DNA of 64,000 nucleotides, taken from the NCBI RefSeq assembly GCF_026672545.1, contig NZ_JAPPRJ010000008.1, positions 124,001-188,000 of the forward strand, read 5' to 3'. How positions within the stretch are numbered: the first letter of the stretch is position 1; each line of letters begins with the position of its first letter. The notes below the pieces were generated by a model that was not told the origin of the DNA, did not search any database, and saw only the letters and a program-made list of their open reading frames with translations. Made by a program: the position numbers and the translations under genes. The DNA comes from Rhizobium sp. SL86 (GTDB lineage: Bacteria > Pseudomonadota > Alphaproteobacteria > Rhizobiales > Rhizobiaceae). Of this stretch, positions 1 to 7,917 are shown in pieces.

Positions 1-1472
1 CGCGGCTTGCGCGCCAGATAGAACTTTCCCTTCGTACCCCAGGCAATCAGCGGCGAAAGCAGGAAGGCCGAGAGTGTGAGGTAGGTGGAGAGCGAAGCCA
101 ACAGCGGACCGAAGGCGCCGAAATGGGCGGTGAGCGCAATCGCTGCCGATCCGAACATCGAACCGAGGCCGACCGGGTTCAGGTCGTAGAGATGGGCGCG
201 CTTGAACTCGATGCCGGGGGGCGACAGGCCGAGCGGTTTGTTGATGAAAAGATCCGCCGAAATGGTGCAGAGCCAGGCCATGGCGATGATCGAGAAAATA
301 CCGAGCGTCGCTTCCAGCAGGCGGTAGATGCCAAGCTCCATCAGAAGCAGCGCAATTGCCACGTTGAAGATCAGCCAGACGACACGGCCCGGATGGCTGT
401 GGGTCAGCCGCGAGAAGAAGTTCGACCAGGCGAGTGACCCCGCATAGGCGTTCATCACGTTGATCTTCAACTGCGACACGACCACGAAAGCGGCCATCAG
501 CAACAGGGCGGCGGTGTCGTTCGGGATCATGTAACCGAAGGCGGCGAGATACATATGCGCCGGATCGGCGGCCTCGCGTGCCGGAACGCCCATCGACAGC
601 GTCAGCACGGCGAGGAAGGACCCCGCCAAGAGTTTCGGCACGCCTACCACCACCCAGCCGGGACCGGCGAGGAAAACGGCGAAGCGGTGGCGCCATTTCT
701 GCTGTCCTTCCGGCGGCAGGAAACGCAAAAAGTCCACCTGCTCGCCGATCTGCGGCATCAGCGCCAGGATGACGGCGGAGGCAGCGCCGAATTCCACGAT
801 GTTGAAGGGGGCGGCCTGTCCGGCATGGGCATTCGAATGGTTGATGCCGGCAAAACTGCGCCAGAGATCGAATTTTTCCCAGTCGACGAAGGCGATGAAA
901 ATGAACGGCAGGACGTTGAGGATGATCCAGAAGGGCTGTGTCATCAGCTGGAAACGGGAAATCAGCTGCACGCCGTAGATGACGAGCGGGATCACCACCA
1001 CGGCGCTGATCATGTAGCCGAGCCAGGGCGGAATGCCGAGCGCCAGTTCCAGCGCCGCCGTCATGATCGAGGCCTCGATCGCAAACAGCATGAAGGTGAA
1101 GCTCGCATAGATCAGCGAGGTGAGCGTCGAGCCGATGTAACCGAAGCTTGCGCCACGGGTGAGGAGATCGATATCGACCCCATGGCGGATGGCATAACGG
1201 CTGATCGGCAGGCCGACAATCAGCATGGCGACCGCTGCCGTCAGGATCGCGAAAAAGGCATTCGTCGTGCCGTAGGAGAGCGTGATGGTGCCGCCGATCG
1301 CTTCCAGCGCCAGAAAGGAAATCGCGCCGATCGCGGTGTGCGAAATGCGGTTGGACGAAAAGCGCCGCGCGCTCTTGGCGGTAAAACGCAGCGCATAATC
1401 TTCCAGCGTCTGGTTTGCGACCCAGCGGTTATATTCGCGCCGGACGGGAATGATGCGTTGCCGCGCTGCCAT
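1..1472 (-). CDS. NCS1-family nucleobase:cation symporter (purine/cytosine permease type), C-terminus outside window
   Basis: The reverse strand encodes at least 490 residues beginning MAARQRIIPVRREYNRW and stays open to the left edge, so the C-terminus is missing. About eleven or twelve hydrophobic segments are visible. The family resemblance is to cytosine/purine permeases: an N-terminal cytoplasmic stretch, then a region with the motif SFGYIGSTL near residue 95, then long membrane helices. Such inner-membrane proteins import nucleobases, allantoin or hydantoins with a cation; the substrate cannot be read here. The ATG at 1472 is the first in-frame start before the conserved part. A directly repeated heptamer TTGTGCA (1489-1495 and 1506-1512) lies just upstream and could be a control site, which is speculative. 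The next gene is divergent. Confidence 0.8.
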   Translation of the reverse strand, partial: MAARQRIIPVRREYNRWVANQTLEDYALRFTAKSARRFSSNRISHTAIGAISFLALEAIGGTITLSYGTTNAFFAILTAAVAMLIVGLPISRYAIRHGVDIDLLTRGASFGYIGSTLTSLIYASFTFMLFAIEASIMTAALELALGIPPWLGYMISAVVVIPLVIYGVQLISRFQLMTQPFWIILNVLPFIFIAFVDWEKFDLWRSFAGINHSNAHAGQAAPFNIVEFGAASAVILALMPQIGEQVDFLRFLPPEGQQKWRHRFAVFLAGPGWVVVGVPKLLAGSFLAVLTLSMGVPAREAADPAHMYLAAFGYMIPNDTAALLLMAAFVVVSQLKINVMNAYAGSLAWSNFFSRLTHSHPGRVVWLIFNVAIALLLMELGIYRLLEATLGIFSIIAMAWLCTISADLFINKPLGLSPPGIEFKRAHLYDLNPVGLGSMFGSAAIALTAHFGAFGPLLASLSTYLTLSAFLLSPLIAWGTKGKFYLARKP

Positions 1473-1687
1473 GCGCCATGCTGTCCTTTTGTGCATGCTG
1501 ATCGATTGTGCACTTTCCAGGGTTCGGCAGAATTTTGCAAGCCGCATTACGGGCTGCCACAAAGCCGTCACCGGTCCTTGAAAGCCGCCGCAATTGCGCC
1601 AATCTCAGAAGTGCAAATGGAACCAACCGGATGCGCCGTCCGCGGCGTCTGCCGTCTCCCGTCAACCTTCATTATGCGTGATCTCCC

Positions 1688-2506
1688 GTGAAACCGTCTC
1701 CAGCCACTATTTCCACGAATGAACAGACTTTCGGGACCGAGGGCATTCAGCCCATGGACCGGCCCAGCCGCATCACCCGCTTCTTCATGGGGATCGTGGC
1801 CTGGGCGGAAAAGCTCAATTTCAAATATGCCAGGCTCGGCAATCCGCCCGTCTATGACAACGCCACCTTCCCCTGGGCGGCGGACATCGAGAAGGCGGCA
1901 CCCGCTATCCGCGCCGAACTCGACAAGATCCTGTTGCGCAAGAACGAGCTGCCCTCCTTCCAGGACATTTCCACCGACGTGAAGACGATCTCGACGGACA
2001 ATGGCTGGAAGACCTTCTTCCTGCTTGGTTTCGGGGTGAAATCGCAGCAGAACATCGCCGCCTGCCCGGAAACCTGGAAGGCCTGCCAGAAGATTCCCGG
2101 GCTGACCACGGTAATGTTCTCGATCTTCGAGCCGGGCAAACACCTTCCCGCCCATCGCGGCCCTTATAATGGTGTGCTGCGCCTGCATCTCGGGCTCATC
2201 GTGCCGGAACCGCGCGACAAGCTTGCCATCCGCGTCAAGGACCAGATCTGCCACTGGGAAGAGGGCAAGGTGCTGATCTTCGACGATGCCTTTGAGCATG
2301 AGGCCTGGAACCACACCGACCATACCCGCGTCGTGCTGTTTGTCGATTTCGTCAAGCCGCTGAAGTTCCCGGCCCGCTTCGTCAACTGGTGCCTGATGAA
2401 TATGGCCATCTTCACCCCCTTCATCCGTGAGGGGCTGGATAACCACCAGGAATGGGAAAAGAAGTTTTATGCCGAGGCGGAGAAACTCCGAAACCGGCCG
2501 AACTGA
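1688..2506 (+). CDS. Aspartyl/asparaginyl beta-hydroxylase family protein (LpxO-like Fe(II)/2-oxoglutarate dioxygenase)
   Basis: A 272-residue protein. Residues about 110-230 carry the fold of the Asp/Asn beta-hydroxylase family. The visible iron-ligand pattern is a His in HRGPYNGVLRLHLGL (about residue 155) and a second His in DDAFEHEAWNHTDHTRVV (about 205). LpxO relatives hydroxylate the secondary acyl chain of lipid A, and other members hydroxylate peptides. The short N-terminal hydrophobic stretch after MDRPSRITRFFMGIVAWAEKL suggests membrane association. The start could be 1688 or the internal ATG at 1754, because the first 22 residues look unlike the family. It is divergent from the NCS1 permease and convergent with the LysE-type exporter, with a hairpin between. 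A degraded fragment of a second copy lies at 4642-4700. Confidence 0.85.
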   Translation: MKPSPATISTNEQTFGTEGIQPMDRPSRITRFFMGIVAWAEKLNFKYARLGNPPVYDNATFPWAADIEKAAPAIRAELDKILLRKNELPSFQDISTDVKTISTDNGWKTFFLLGFGVKSQQNIAACPETWKACQKIPGLTTVMFSIFEPGKHLPAHRGPYNGVLRLHLGLIVPEPRDKLAIRVKDQICHWEEGKVLIFDDAFEHEAWNHTDHTRVVLFVDFVKPLKFPARFVNWCLMNMAIFTPFIREGLDNHQEWEKKFYAEAEKLRNRPN

Positions 2507-2589
2507 CGAACCTCATCGGCCGGTATGCGGTCAATGTGCGGCGGACTGGTGTATGGGAAAGGCGCAGCGATCATCGCTGTTCGGACCAG

Positions 2590-2617
2590 AACGGTGGTCA
2601 GTTGAATGACCACCGTT
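2590..2617. terminator. Hairpin between convergent genes
   Basis: A perfect 11-bp inverted repeat (AACGGTGGTCA and TGACCACCGTT) is separated by a 6-nt loop. It sits between the hydroxylase and the convergent LysE gene. There is no long T run, so a bidirectional stem-type terminator is inferred from position and symmetry only. Confidence 0.55.
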
Positions 2618-2672
2618 GCTCCCAATCCCGGTGTGGTTCCATCGGTCCCGAGAGGCGATACGATATCGACTG

Positions 2673-3269
2673 TTATCGGAGAAGCGGCCAGAGGCTCGCA
2701 ACGAGCAGCAAACCCATGGCGATATTGAACCATTTCAATCGTGACGGCTGCGTGAGTACCTGGCGGAGGACCATACCGAAGCCTGCCCAGACCGCAACGC
2801 TCGGCAGGTTGACAATGGCGATCACGGCCGTGATCAGCAGGGTCGAGGCAAAGGGATTGTCCGCATTGGCATAGGCCGCCATTGCAGTTGTCGCTGCAAT
2901 CCAAGCCTTCGGGTTAACCCATTGGAATGCCGCCGATTCCAGAAATGTGAGGGGTCGTGCAGCGTCTGTCTGGCCGTCCGAGATCGTCCGGGATGTGCCG
3001 ATCCGCCAGGCGAGATAGAGAAGATAGGCGCCGCCGGCAAGCCTCAGCGCCAGACCGATCGGCGGCCAGGCGGTGATCAGGGCGCCGAGGCCGAAACCGA
3101 CGGCGAGAAGCACGGTGGAAAAACCGGTGGTAATGCCGAGGATCTGCGGCACCGTGCGCCAGAAGCCGAAATTGGTGCCCGAGGCGAGCAGCATGACATT
3201 GCTTGGCCCCGGCGACACAGAGCCGACGAAGGCAAAAAGGGCGACGGCAAAAACAGTCTCGTATGGCAT
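2673..3269 (-). CDS. LysE/RhtB family amino-acid exporter
   Basis: A 198-residue membrane protein starting MPYETVFAVALFAFVGSVSPGP. The hallmark G-x-x-SPGPSNVMLLASG near residues 16-30 and the QWVNPKAW motif near residue 118 identify the LysE/RhtB translocators, which export amino acids or derivatives such as homoserine, threonine or lysine from the cytoplasm. Six hydrophobic segments and the total length fit the family. The ATG at 3269 is preferred over an upstream in-frame start, because the extra 15 residues are charged and not membrane-like. It is divergent from the GlxA-type regulator gene, which may control it; the roughly 400 bp between them hold a palindromic site next to the regulator start. 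Confidence 0.88.
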   Translation of the reverse strand: MPYETVFAVALFAFVGSVSPGPSNVMLLASGTNFGFWRTVPQILGITTGFSTVLLAVGFGLGALITAWPPIGLALRLAGGAYLLYLAWRIGTSRTISDGQTDAARPLTFLESAAFQWVNPKAWIAATTAMAAYANADNPFASTLLITAVIAIVNLPSVAVWAGFGMVLRQVLTQPSRLKWFNIAMGLLLVASLWPLLR

Positions 3270-3671
3270 GACATAACACTCCCTGCGGGGAGACCGTCTC
3301 CCGGCGGCGTTCAAGATTGAGTCACAACAGGAAACGAAGGCGCCGAGCAGAACCCACCGACATCCAAGGATCGCGCGTGGCGAAAGACGGGTGGCGGATC
3401 AAAGCCGATGCGACGTATCGTGCCGAGGGTTGAGAGAGGCTGGATCGCTAGTCGTCTTCACGGTGGCTTTCCCGTGATCACCGCAATGGCCGCGGGTGCA
3501 GTGTCCTGAAAATGGATGCTCATGGGGCCAAGCCCGCGACCTTCGCAACGGCTGTTCACCGATCGTCGTGACGTCATGGCCATGCGCGTTCCTGTTGCAA
3601 TGTCCGGATCATGGCGGAGCTTGCTGCACTCTGCTATTGTCAATATTGACAGTCTTGATAGGGATATTGCC
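3270..3671. other. Intergenic region between lysE-type exporter and glxA-type regulator
   Basis: About 400 bp between divergent genes. Apart from the 14-bp palindrome at 3638-3651 no gene or RNA element is recognised. The regulator frame stays open upstream to 3516, but those extra residues do not look like a GlxA N-terminus. Confidence 0.5.
3638..3651. promoter_or_regulatory. Palindromic operator candidate
   Basis: TGTCAATATTGACA is a perfect 14-bp palindrome ending 20 bp before the ATG of the GlxA-type regulator at 3672 and lying between divergent genes. An operator for that or another regulator is inferred; no specific family is assigned. Confidence 0.4.
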
Positions 3672-4634
3672 ATGAAACTGCAGGTCCTGGCCCTTGATGG
3701 CGTCTTCGACACCGGGCTCTCGTCCATCCTTGATGTCCTCACTACCGCCAATGAACTCACCATCATGCTCGCGCTCGACGTGCCGTCTTTCGAGGTCTCG
3801 ATCGTTGGCATGCAACGCGAGGTGCGAACGGCGCAGGGGCTTGTCGTTCCGGTCTCGGCCATGCCAGCCCCGGCGAAAGAGGGTTGGCTTGTCGTTCCGG
3901 CGATTGGCTACAAGACGCCGGATCTGCTTGTGCCAGCGCTGGCGCGGTCGGATGTCCAGGATGCTGCAGCCGCACTCAGGGAGGCAAGGGCCGGTGGCAT
4001 CAATCTTGCCGCCGCCTGTATCGGAACCTTCGTGCTTGCCGAATCCGGTCTGCTCAATCGGGAAAAGGCAACCACGACCTGGTGGCTTGCGCCGCTCTTT
4101 CGCCAGCGTTATCCGACTGTCCGGTTGGAGGATGGGCGGATGCTGGTGAAGTCCGGTGCGCTGGTCACGGCCGGCGCGGCCCTCGGCCATGTGGACCTGG
4201 CGCTCTGGCTGGTGCGCCAGGCGAGCCCGGAATTGGCAAACCTCGTGGCACGCTATCTCATCGTCGACCACCGGCCGGCGCAATCGGCCTATGTTATTAC
4301 GGATCATCTCGCCCATGCCGATCCCGTGGTCGAGAAGTTCGAACGCTGGGCGCGGGACCGGCTGTCCGAAGGTTTTTCGCTCGACGATGCGGCCGATGCC
4401 GTCGGCGCCAGCAAACGCACGCTGGCGCGCCGTCTGCAGCAGGTGCTTGGCAAGACACCGCTTTCCTATTTTCAGGATCTGCGCGTCGAACGTGCGGTGC
4501 ATCTGCTGAAGACCAGCGACAAAAGCGCCGATGAGATCGCCGGCATGGTCGGATATGCCGATGGCGTGACCTTGCGGACTCTGTTGCGCCGCAGGCTCGG
4601 TCGCGGTGTGCGGGAGGTGCGGGCGCTCGGCTGA
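3672..4634 (+). CDS. GlxA-family transcriptional regulator (DJ-1/PfpI domain plus AraC-type HTH)
   Basis: A 320-residue protein starting MKLQVLALDGVFDTGL. Residues about 1-180 form a DJ-1/PfpI-like (class I glutamine amidotransferase-like) domain with the nucleophile-elbow motif AAACIGTFVLAESGLL. Residues about 225-320 carry two AraC-type helix-turn-helix motifs (LDDAADAVGASKRTLARRLQ and ADEIAGMVGYADGVTLR). Such proteins are cytoplasmic activators of catabolic or efflux genes. The ATG at 3672 follows a GATAGGGA purine-rich stretch and matches the family start; the longer upstream frame is discarded. The adjacent divergent LysE-type gene is a natural target. A palindrome lies just before the start. 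Confidence 0.85.
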   Translation: MKLQVLALDGVFDTGLSSILDVLTTANELTIMLALDVPSFEVSIVGMQREVRTAQGLVVPVSAMPAPAKEGWLVVPAIGYKTPDLLVPALARSDVQDAAAALREARAGGINLAAACIGTFVLAESGLLNREKATTTWWLAPLFRQRYPTVRLEDGRMLVKSGALVTAGAALGHVDLALWLVRQASPELANLVARYLIVDHRPAQSAYVITDHLAHADPVVEKFERWARDRLSEGFSLDDAADAVGASKRTLARRLQQVLGKTPLSYFQDLRVERAVHLLKTSDKSADEIAGMVGYADGVTLRTLLRRRLGRGVREVRALG

Positions 4635-4641
4635 TCAGGCC

Positions 4642-4700
4642 CGCGTGGTGTTGTTCGTCGGTTTCGTTAAACCGCTGAAATTCCCGGTCTTGCCTTATCA
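4642..4700 (+). pseudogene. Relic of a second Asp/Asn beta-hydroxylase gene
   Basis: Translation from 4642 gives RVVLFVGFVKPLKFP, matching RVVLFVDFVKPLKFP of the intact hydroxylase (DNA 2325-2372) except for one residue. Over 48 bases the two DNA stretches differ at about 7 positions, mostly silent third-base changes, as expected for a homologue that diverged while still functional. Similarity ends around 4700. There is no start or upstream part, and the fragment begins 7 bp after the glxA-type stop, so it is the remnant of a lost paralogue left after a deletion or rearrangement. Confidence 0.7.
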
Positions 4701-4731
4701 ACAGGGACCGGCCGCACTGAGGGCCGTCTGT

Positions 4732-4767
4732 AAGCGGCCTGCGAGCGCAGTCGCGCGCAGACCGCTT
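4732..4767. terminator. Interrupted hairpin between convergent genes
   Basis: Stem AAGCGG-x-CTGCG pairs with CGCAG-x-CCGCTT around a 12-nt loop. It lies between the glxA-type gene and the convergent MetE-like gene, 18 bp from the end of the latter. Its role as a bidirectional terminator is inferred. Confidence 0.5.
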
Positions 4768-4785
4768 GTGTATTCAGGTTAGCAT

Positions 4786-5880
4786 TCAGGCTTCGCCCCA
4801 GATCGTCTCGGCGGTCTTGACCACCAGCTCAAGCTTTCGCCTCTGGTCGTCCTCGGTGATGGCGTTGCCGTGCTCGGTCGAGGCGAAGCCGCATTGCGGG
4901 GCAATGCCCAGTTGGTCCATGTCGACAAACTTCGCTGCATCATCGAAATGGCGGCGCAGCGAATCCAGGTCTTCCAATTCGCCCGTCTTCGTGGTGATGA
5001 AGCCGGCCATGACCCGCTTCTTGCCCTTGGGCAGAAGCTTGAGCGGCTCCAGCCCGCCGGCGCGATCGGTGTCATATTCCATGAAATAAACATCGACACT
5101 GGTCTTGTTGAAGATCGCGTCGGCTGCGGCATCGTAGCCTCCGGATGCGACATGCGTGGAGCGGAAGTTGCCGCGGCACATGTGCATGCCGATCACCATG
5201 TCGGACGGACGATCCTTGATCGCTTCCTCGAGCATCCAGGCATAGCGGTCGATCAACCAGTCGGGATCCTGGCCCATGGCCTTGCGCAGGTCGCGCTGCT
5301 TCGGATCGCACAGGTAGGCGAAGAAGATATCGTCGAGCTGGAGATAACGGCAACCGACGGCGTAGAAGGCGGCGACGGCCTGTTTGTAGGTCTCGGCAAT
5401 ATCGCTGAACAGTACGTCCGGGTCCTTGTATTCGGGCGGCCGCACATCGGCGGGGTCGGTCCGGAAGTGCACGCAGGACGGCCCCGGAATGGAGATCTTC
5501 GGGCAGACATGCGTGTGCTCTTTCACGAAGGTGAAATGCGCCAGCATCGGGTGATCGGCGGGAAAGCCGAGCTTGCCGTTGATCACCGGGTGGATCGGTG
5601 GGAGCTGCGTGCCGTGGAATTGCACGCCTTCTCCGCGCGTCTCCATGTCCATTCCGTCGAGCATGCCCAAAAAATCGAAATGCCAGTAGGCGCGGCGCGC
5701 TTCGCCGTCGGTCACCACCTTGAGGCCGACATCCTCCTGCATCTTGATGAGGGACGGGATTTCGGCATCCTCGATGGCGCGCAGTTCGGCGGCCGGCGCA
5801 TGGGCGTGCCGGGCCTCGGCGATGCGACGTGGACGCAGCAGACTGCCGACGTGGTCGGCACGAAAGGGCGGTGTGGGCAT
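4786..5880 (-). CDS. Cobalamin-independent methionine synthase C-terminal-domain protein (MetE-like, single domain)
   Basis: A 364-residue protein corresponding to the catalytic C-terminal barrel of MetE, without the N-terminal half (full MetE has about 750 residues). Zinc-ligand candidates are visible in GMHMCRGN (His and Cys, about residue 228-230) and QCGFASTEHGN (Cys, about 335). Stand-alone proteins of this kind (YxjG/YxjH, MesD-like) are thought to make methionine from other methyl donors or act on homocysteine relatives, so methyltetrahydropteroyl-triglutamate may not be the donor. The start at 5880 has an AGGAGG ribosome-binding site 6 nt upstream. No SAM-type riboswitch was recognised in the leader. 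Confidence 0.85.
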   Translation of the reverse strand: MPTPPFRADHVGSLLRPRRIAEARHAHAPAAELRAIEDAEIPSLIKMQEDVGLKVVTDGEARRAYWHFDFLGMLDGMDMETRGEGVQFHGTQLPPIHPVINGKLGFPADHPMLAHFTFVKEHTHVCPKISIPGPSCVHFRTDPADVRPPEYKDPDVLFSDIAETYKQAVAAFYAVGCRYLQLDDIFFAYLCDPKQRDLRKAMGQDPDWLIDRYAWMLEEAIKDRPSDMVIGMHMCRGNFRSTHVASGGYDAAADAIFNKTSVDVYFMEYDTDRAGGLEPLKLLPKGKKRVMAGFITTKTGELEDLDSLRRHFDDAAKFVDMDQLGIAPQCGFASTEHGNAITEDDQRRKLELVVKTAETIWGEA

Positions 5881-6374
5881 GGGGATCCTCCTATGGTTGT
5901 TTTCCTCTTGTGTTGTGGCGCGACTTCAGACATTCGCGCGAGCGCGCTGCAACACAAACGCCGGCTGACCCTGCATGCCTGCGGCTGCAAGACGCCTCGT
6001 CTCCAAGGTCCAACAGTGCCCTGTCGGCGTTGTAATGCAAGAACTTCTTGATGCCGCGGATATGATGGAAGGCGTGGACAACAGATGATGGCCAGTAGCC
6101 TGTTCACCCGTTCCACCACCGAAATGGCGCCGCATGCCGATCTCGATGCCATGATGCACTCCCCGCGTCCCCGATTTTCGCCGGGGCAACTCCGGCAAGC
6201 GGCCGAGGGTTCCGCCTTCCCGGTCAGATGGCTGCGCAAACTTCCCCTTTCGCCCCCTGGCTTACGTCATTTTACGTATGCCGTTTTGCGGTGCAGCAGC
6301 CGATAGTTCGTGAAGCAACGGTTAACGGCCAATCCAAGGCGCGTTGCAAACGAACAAGAAGAGGGGTTCGAACC
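5881..6374. other. Intergenic region upstream of urtA
   Basis: Nearly 500 bp between the divergent MetE-like gene and urtA. Short open frames on both strands lack convincing starts or recognisable domains. The promoters of both flanking genes must lie here. I looked for a sigma-54 -24/-12 element before urtA and found none I could defend. Confidence 0.5.
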
Positions 6375-7661
6375 ATGAGTTTCAAGACGAAGCTTGGCGG
6401 CGCAATGCTCGCCGCCATCATGTCCACCACGGCATTCCACGGCGCATTCGCCGCCGATACCATCAAGATCGGCGTCCTGCATTCGCTCTCCGGCACCATG
6501 GCAATTTCGGAAACGACGCTGAAGGATGCCATGCTGATGCTCGTCGAAGAGCAGAACAAGAAGGGCGGCGTTCTCGGCAAGAAGCTTGAGGCCGTCGTTG
6601 TCGATCCGGCCTCCGACTGGCCGCTGTTTGCCGAAAAGGCCCGCCAGCTGATTTCCCAGGACAAGGTCGCCGCCGTATTCGGTTGCTGGACGTCGTCCTC
6701 GCGCAAGTCCGTCCTGCCGGTCTTCGAAGAGCTGAACTCCATCCTCTTCTACCCGGTCCAGTACGAGGGTGAAGAATCCTCGCGCAACATCTTCTACACC
6801 GGTGCCGCTCCGAACCAGCAGGCCATTCCGGCCGTCGATTACCTCGCCGAAAACGAAGGCGTTGAGCGCTGGGTTCTCGCCGGCACCGACTACGTCTATC
6901 CGCAGACGACCAACAAGATCCTGAAGGCCTACCTGATGTCGAAGGGCGTCAAGGAAGAGGACATCATGATCAACTACACGCCGTTCGGCCATTCCGACTG
7001 GCAGACGATCGTCACCGACATCAAGAAGTTCGGCTCGGCCGGCAAGAAGACCGCCGTCGTTTCGACCATCAACGGTGACGCCAACGTTCCCTTCTACAAG
7101 GAACTCGCCAACCAGGGCATCAAGGCCGAAGACATTCCGGTCGTTGCCTTCTCCGTCGGTGAAGAAGAACTTGCCGGCCTCGATACCGCTCCGCTCGTCG
7201 GCCATCTCGCCGCCTGGAACTACTTCCAGTCCGTCGATGCCCCGGTCAATGCCGAGTTCATCAAGACCTGGCATGCGTTTACCAAGAACGACAAGCGCGT
7301 GACCAACGACCCGATGGAAGCCGCCTATATCGGCTTCAACGCCTGGGTGAAGGCCGTCGAGGCCGCCGGCACCACCGACACCGACAAGGTGCTCGACTCG
7401 ATCATCGGCGTCTCCGTGCCGAACCTGTCGGGTGGTTATTCGACCGTCATGCCGAACCACCACATCACCAAGCCGGTGCTGATCGGTGAAATCCAGGCCG
7501 ACGGCCAGTTCGAAATCGTTCAGCAGACCCCCTCCGTCGTCGGCGACGAGTGGTCGGACTACCTGCCGGACTCCAAGGACCTGATCTCCGATTGGCGCAA
7601 GCCGATGTCCTGCGGCAACTTCAACGTTGCCACCGGCAAGTGCGGCGGCAAGGGCAGCTGA
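6375..7661 (+). CDS. urtA: Urea ABC transporter, periplasmic substrate-binding protein
   Basis: A 428-residue precursor with a signal peptide (MSFKTKLGGAMLAAIMSTTA, predicted cleavage after AFAA near residue 27), then a type I periplasmic binding fold starting DTIKIGVLHSLSGTMAISE. This opening and the segment FGCWTSSSRKSVLPVFEELN are typical of UrtA/FmdD urea and short-chain-amide receptors. It captures urea in the periplasm for the UrtBC channel. The ATG at 6375 has AAGAGGGG upstream; an open frame to 6228 is not part of the protein because the signal peptide starts at 6375. It is the first gene of urtABCDE, separated from urtB by 256 bp that contain a palindromic repeat. The downstream ure genes supply the matching urease. 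Confidence 0.95.
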   Translation: MSFKTKLGGAMLAAIMSTTAFHGAFAADTIKIGVLHSLSGTMAISETTLKDAMLMLVEEQNKKGGVLGKKLEAVVVDPASDWPLFAEKARQLISQDKVAAVFGCWTSSSRKSVLPVFEELNSILFYPVQYEGEESSRNIFYTGAAPNQQAIPAVDYLAENEGVERWVLAGTDYVYPQTTNKILKAYLMSKGVKEEDIMINYTPFGHSDWQTIVTDIKKFGSAGKKTAVVSTINGDANVPFYKELANQGIKAEDIPVVAFSVGEEELAGLDTAPLVGHLAAWNYFQSVDAPVNAEFIKTWHAFTKNDKRVTNDPMEAAYIGFNAWVKAVEAAGTTDTDKVLDSIIGVSVPNLSGGYSTVMPNHHITKPVLIGEIQADGQFEIVQQTPSVVGDEWSDYLPDSKDLISDWRKPMSCGNFNVATGKCGGKGS

Positions 7662-7681
7662 TCGCTCGGTCGGGTCCAAGA

Positions 7682-7812
7682 CCCCTCCCAACCCTCCCCA
7701 CAAGGGGGAGGGCTTTAACCCAGCCAACCCGCCGAAGCCGATTGAAGCCCGGGCGGGTGCCGCGAAGTGTCTCCCCCCTTGTGGGGGAGATGGCCGGCAG
7801 GCCAGAGGGGGT
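7682..7812. repeat. Mosaic palindromic intergenic repeat, copy 1 (between urtA and urtB)
   Basis: Two inverted-repeat modules (CCCTCCCC/GGGGGAGGG and CTCCCCC/GGGGGAG around ACAA or CTTG loops), with a flanking GGCCGGCAGGCCAGAGGGGG edge, separated by about 65 bp of less conserved sequence. The same architecture recurs at 11480-11670 and 32538-32722. The pattern resembles rhizobial intergenic mosaic elements (RIME); exact family membership was not tested. Confidence 0.75.
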
Positions 7813-7917
7813 AGTGCTTTGTCTGCCTCGTCGTAACGCCGGTTCCGTCAGGAAAAGGTGCTGGCAGGCGGCTGAGGGGGCCTCAGACACAGCCGCCCGC
7901 CAACCGGGGACAAAAAA

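Noticed and set aside
555..1691. Long open frame on the + strand opposite the NCS1 permease
   Set aside because: It is antisense to a clear membrane transporter, has very high charged and Gln/Arg content and no domain; a by-product of GC-rich codon use.
4297..4701. Reverse-strand open frame across the hydroxylase relic
   Set aside because: It is the antisense of the relic and of the GlxA-type gene; resemblance to the antisense frame of the intact hydroxylase only reflects the DNA similarity of the relic.
5881..6060. SAM-type riboswitch upstream of the MetE-like gene
   Set aside because: No match to the SAM-II pseudoknot core; only a normal ribosome-binding site is clear.
6228..6374. Possible sigma-54 (-24/-12) promoter before urtA
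   Set aside because: No stretch matched TGGC-N8-TTGC acceptably; only partial matches were found.
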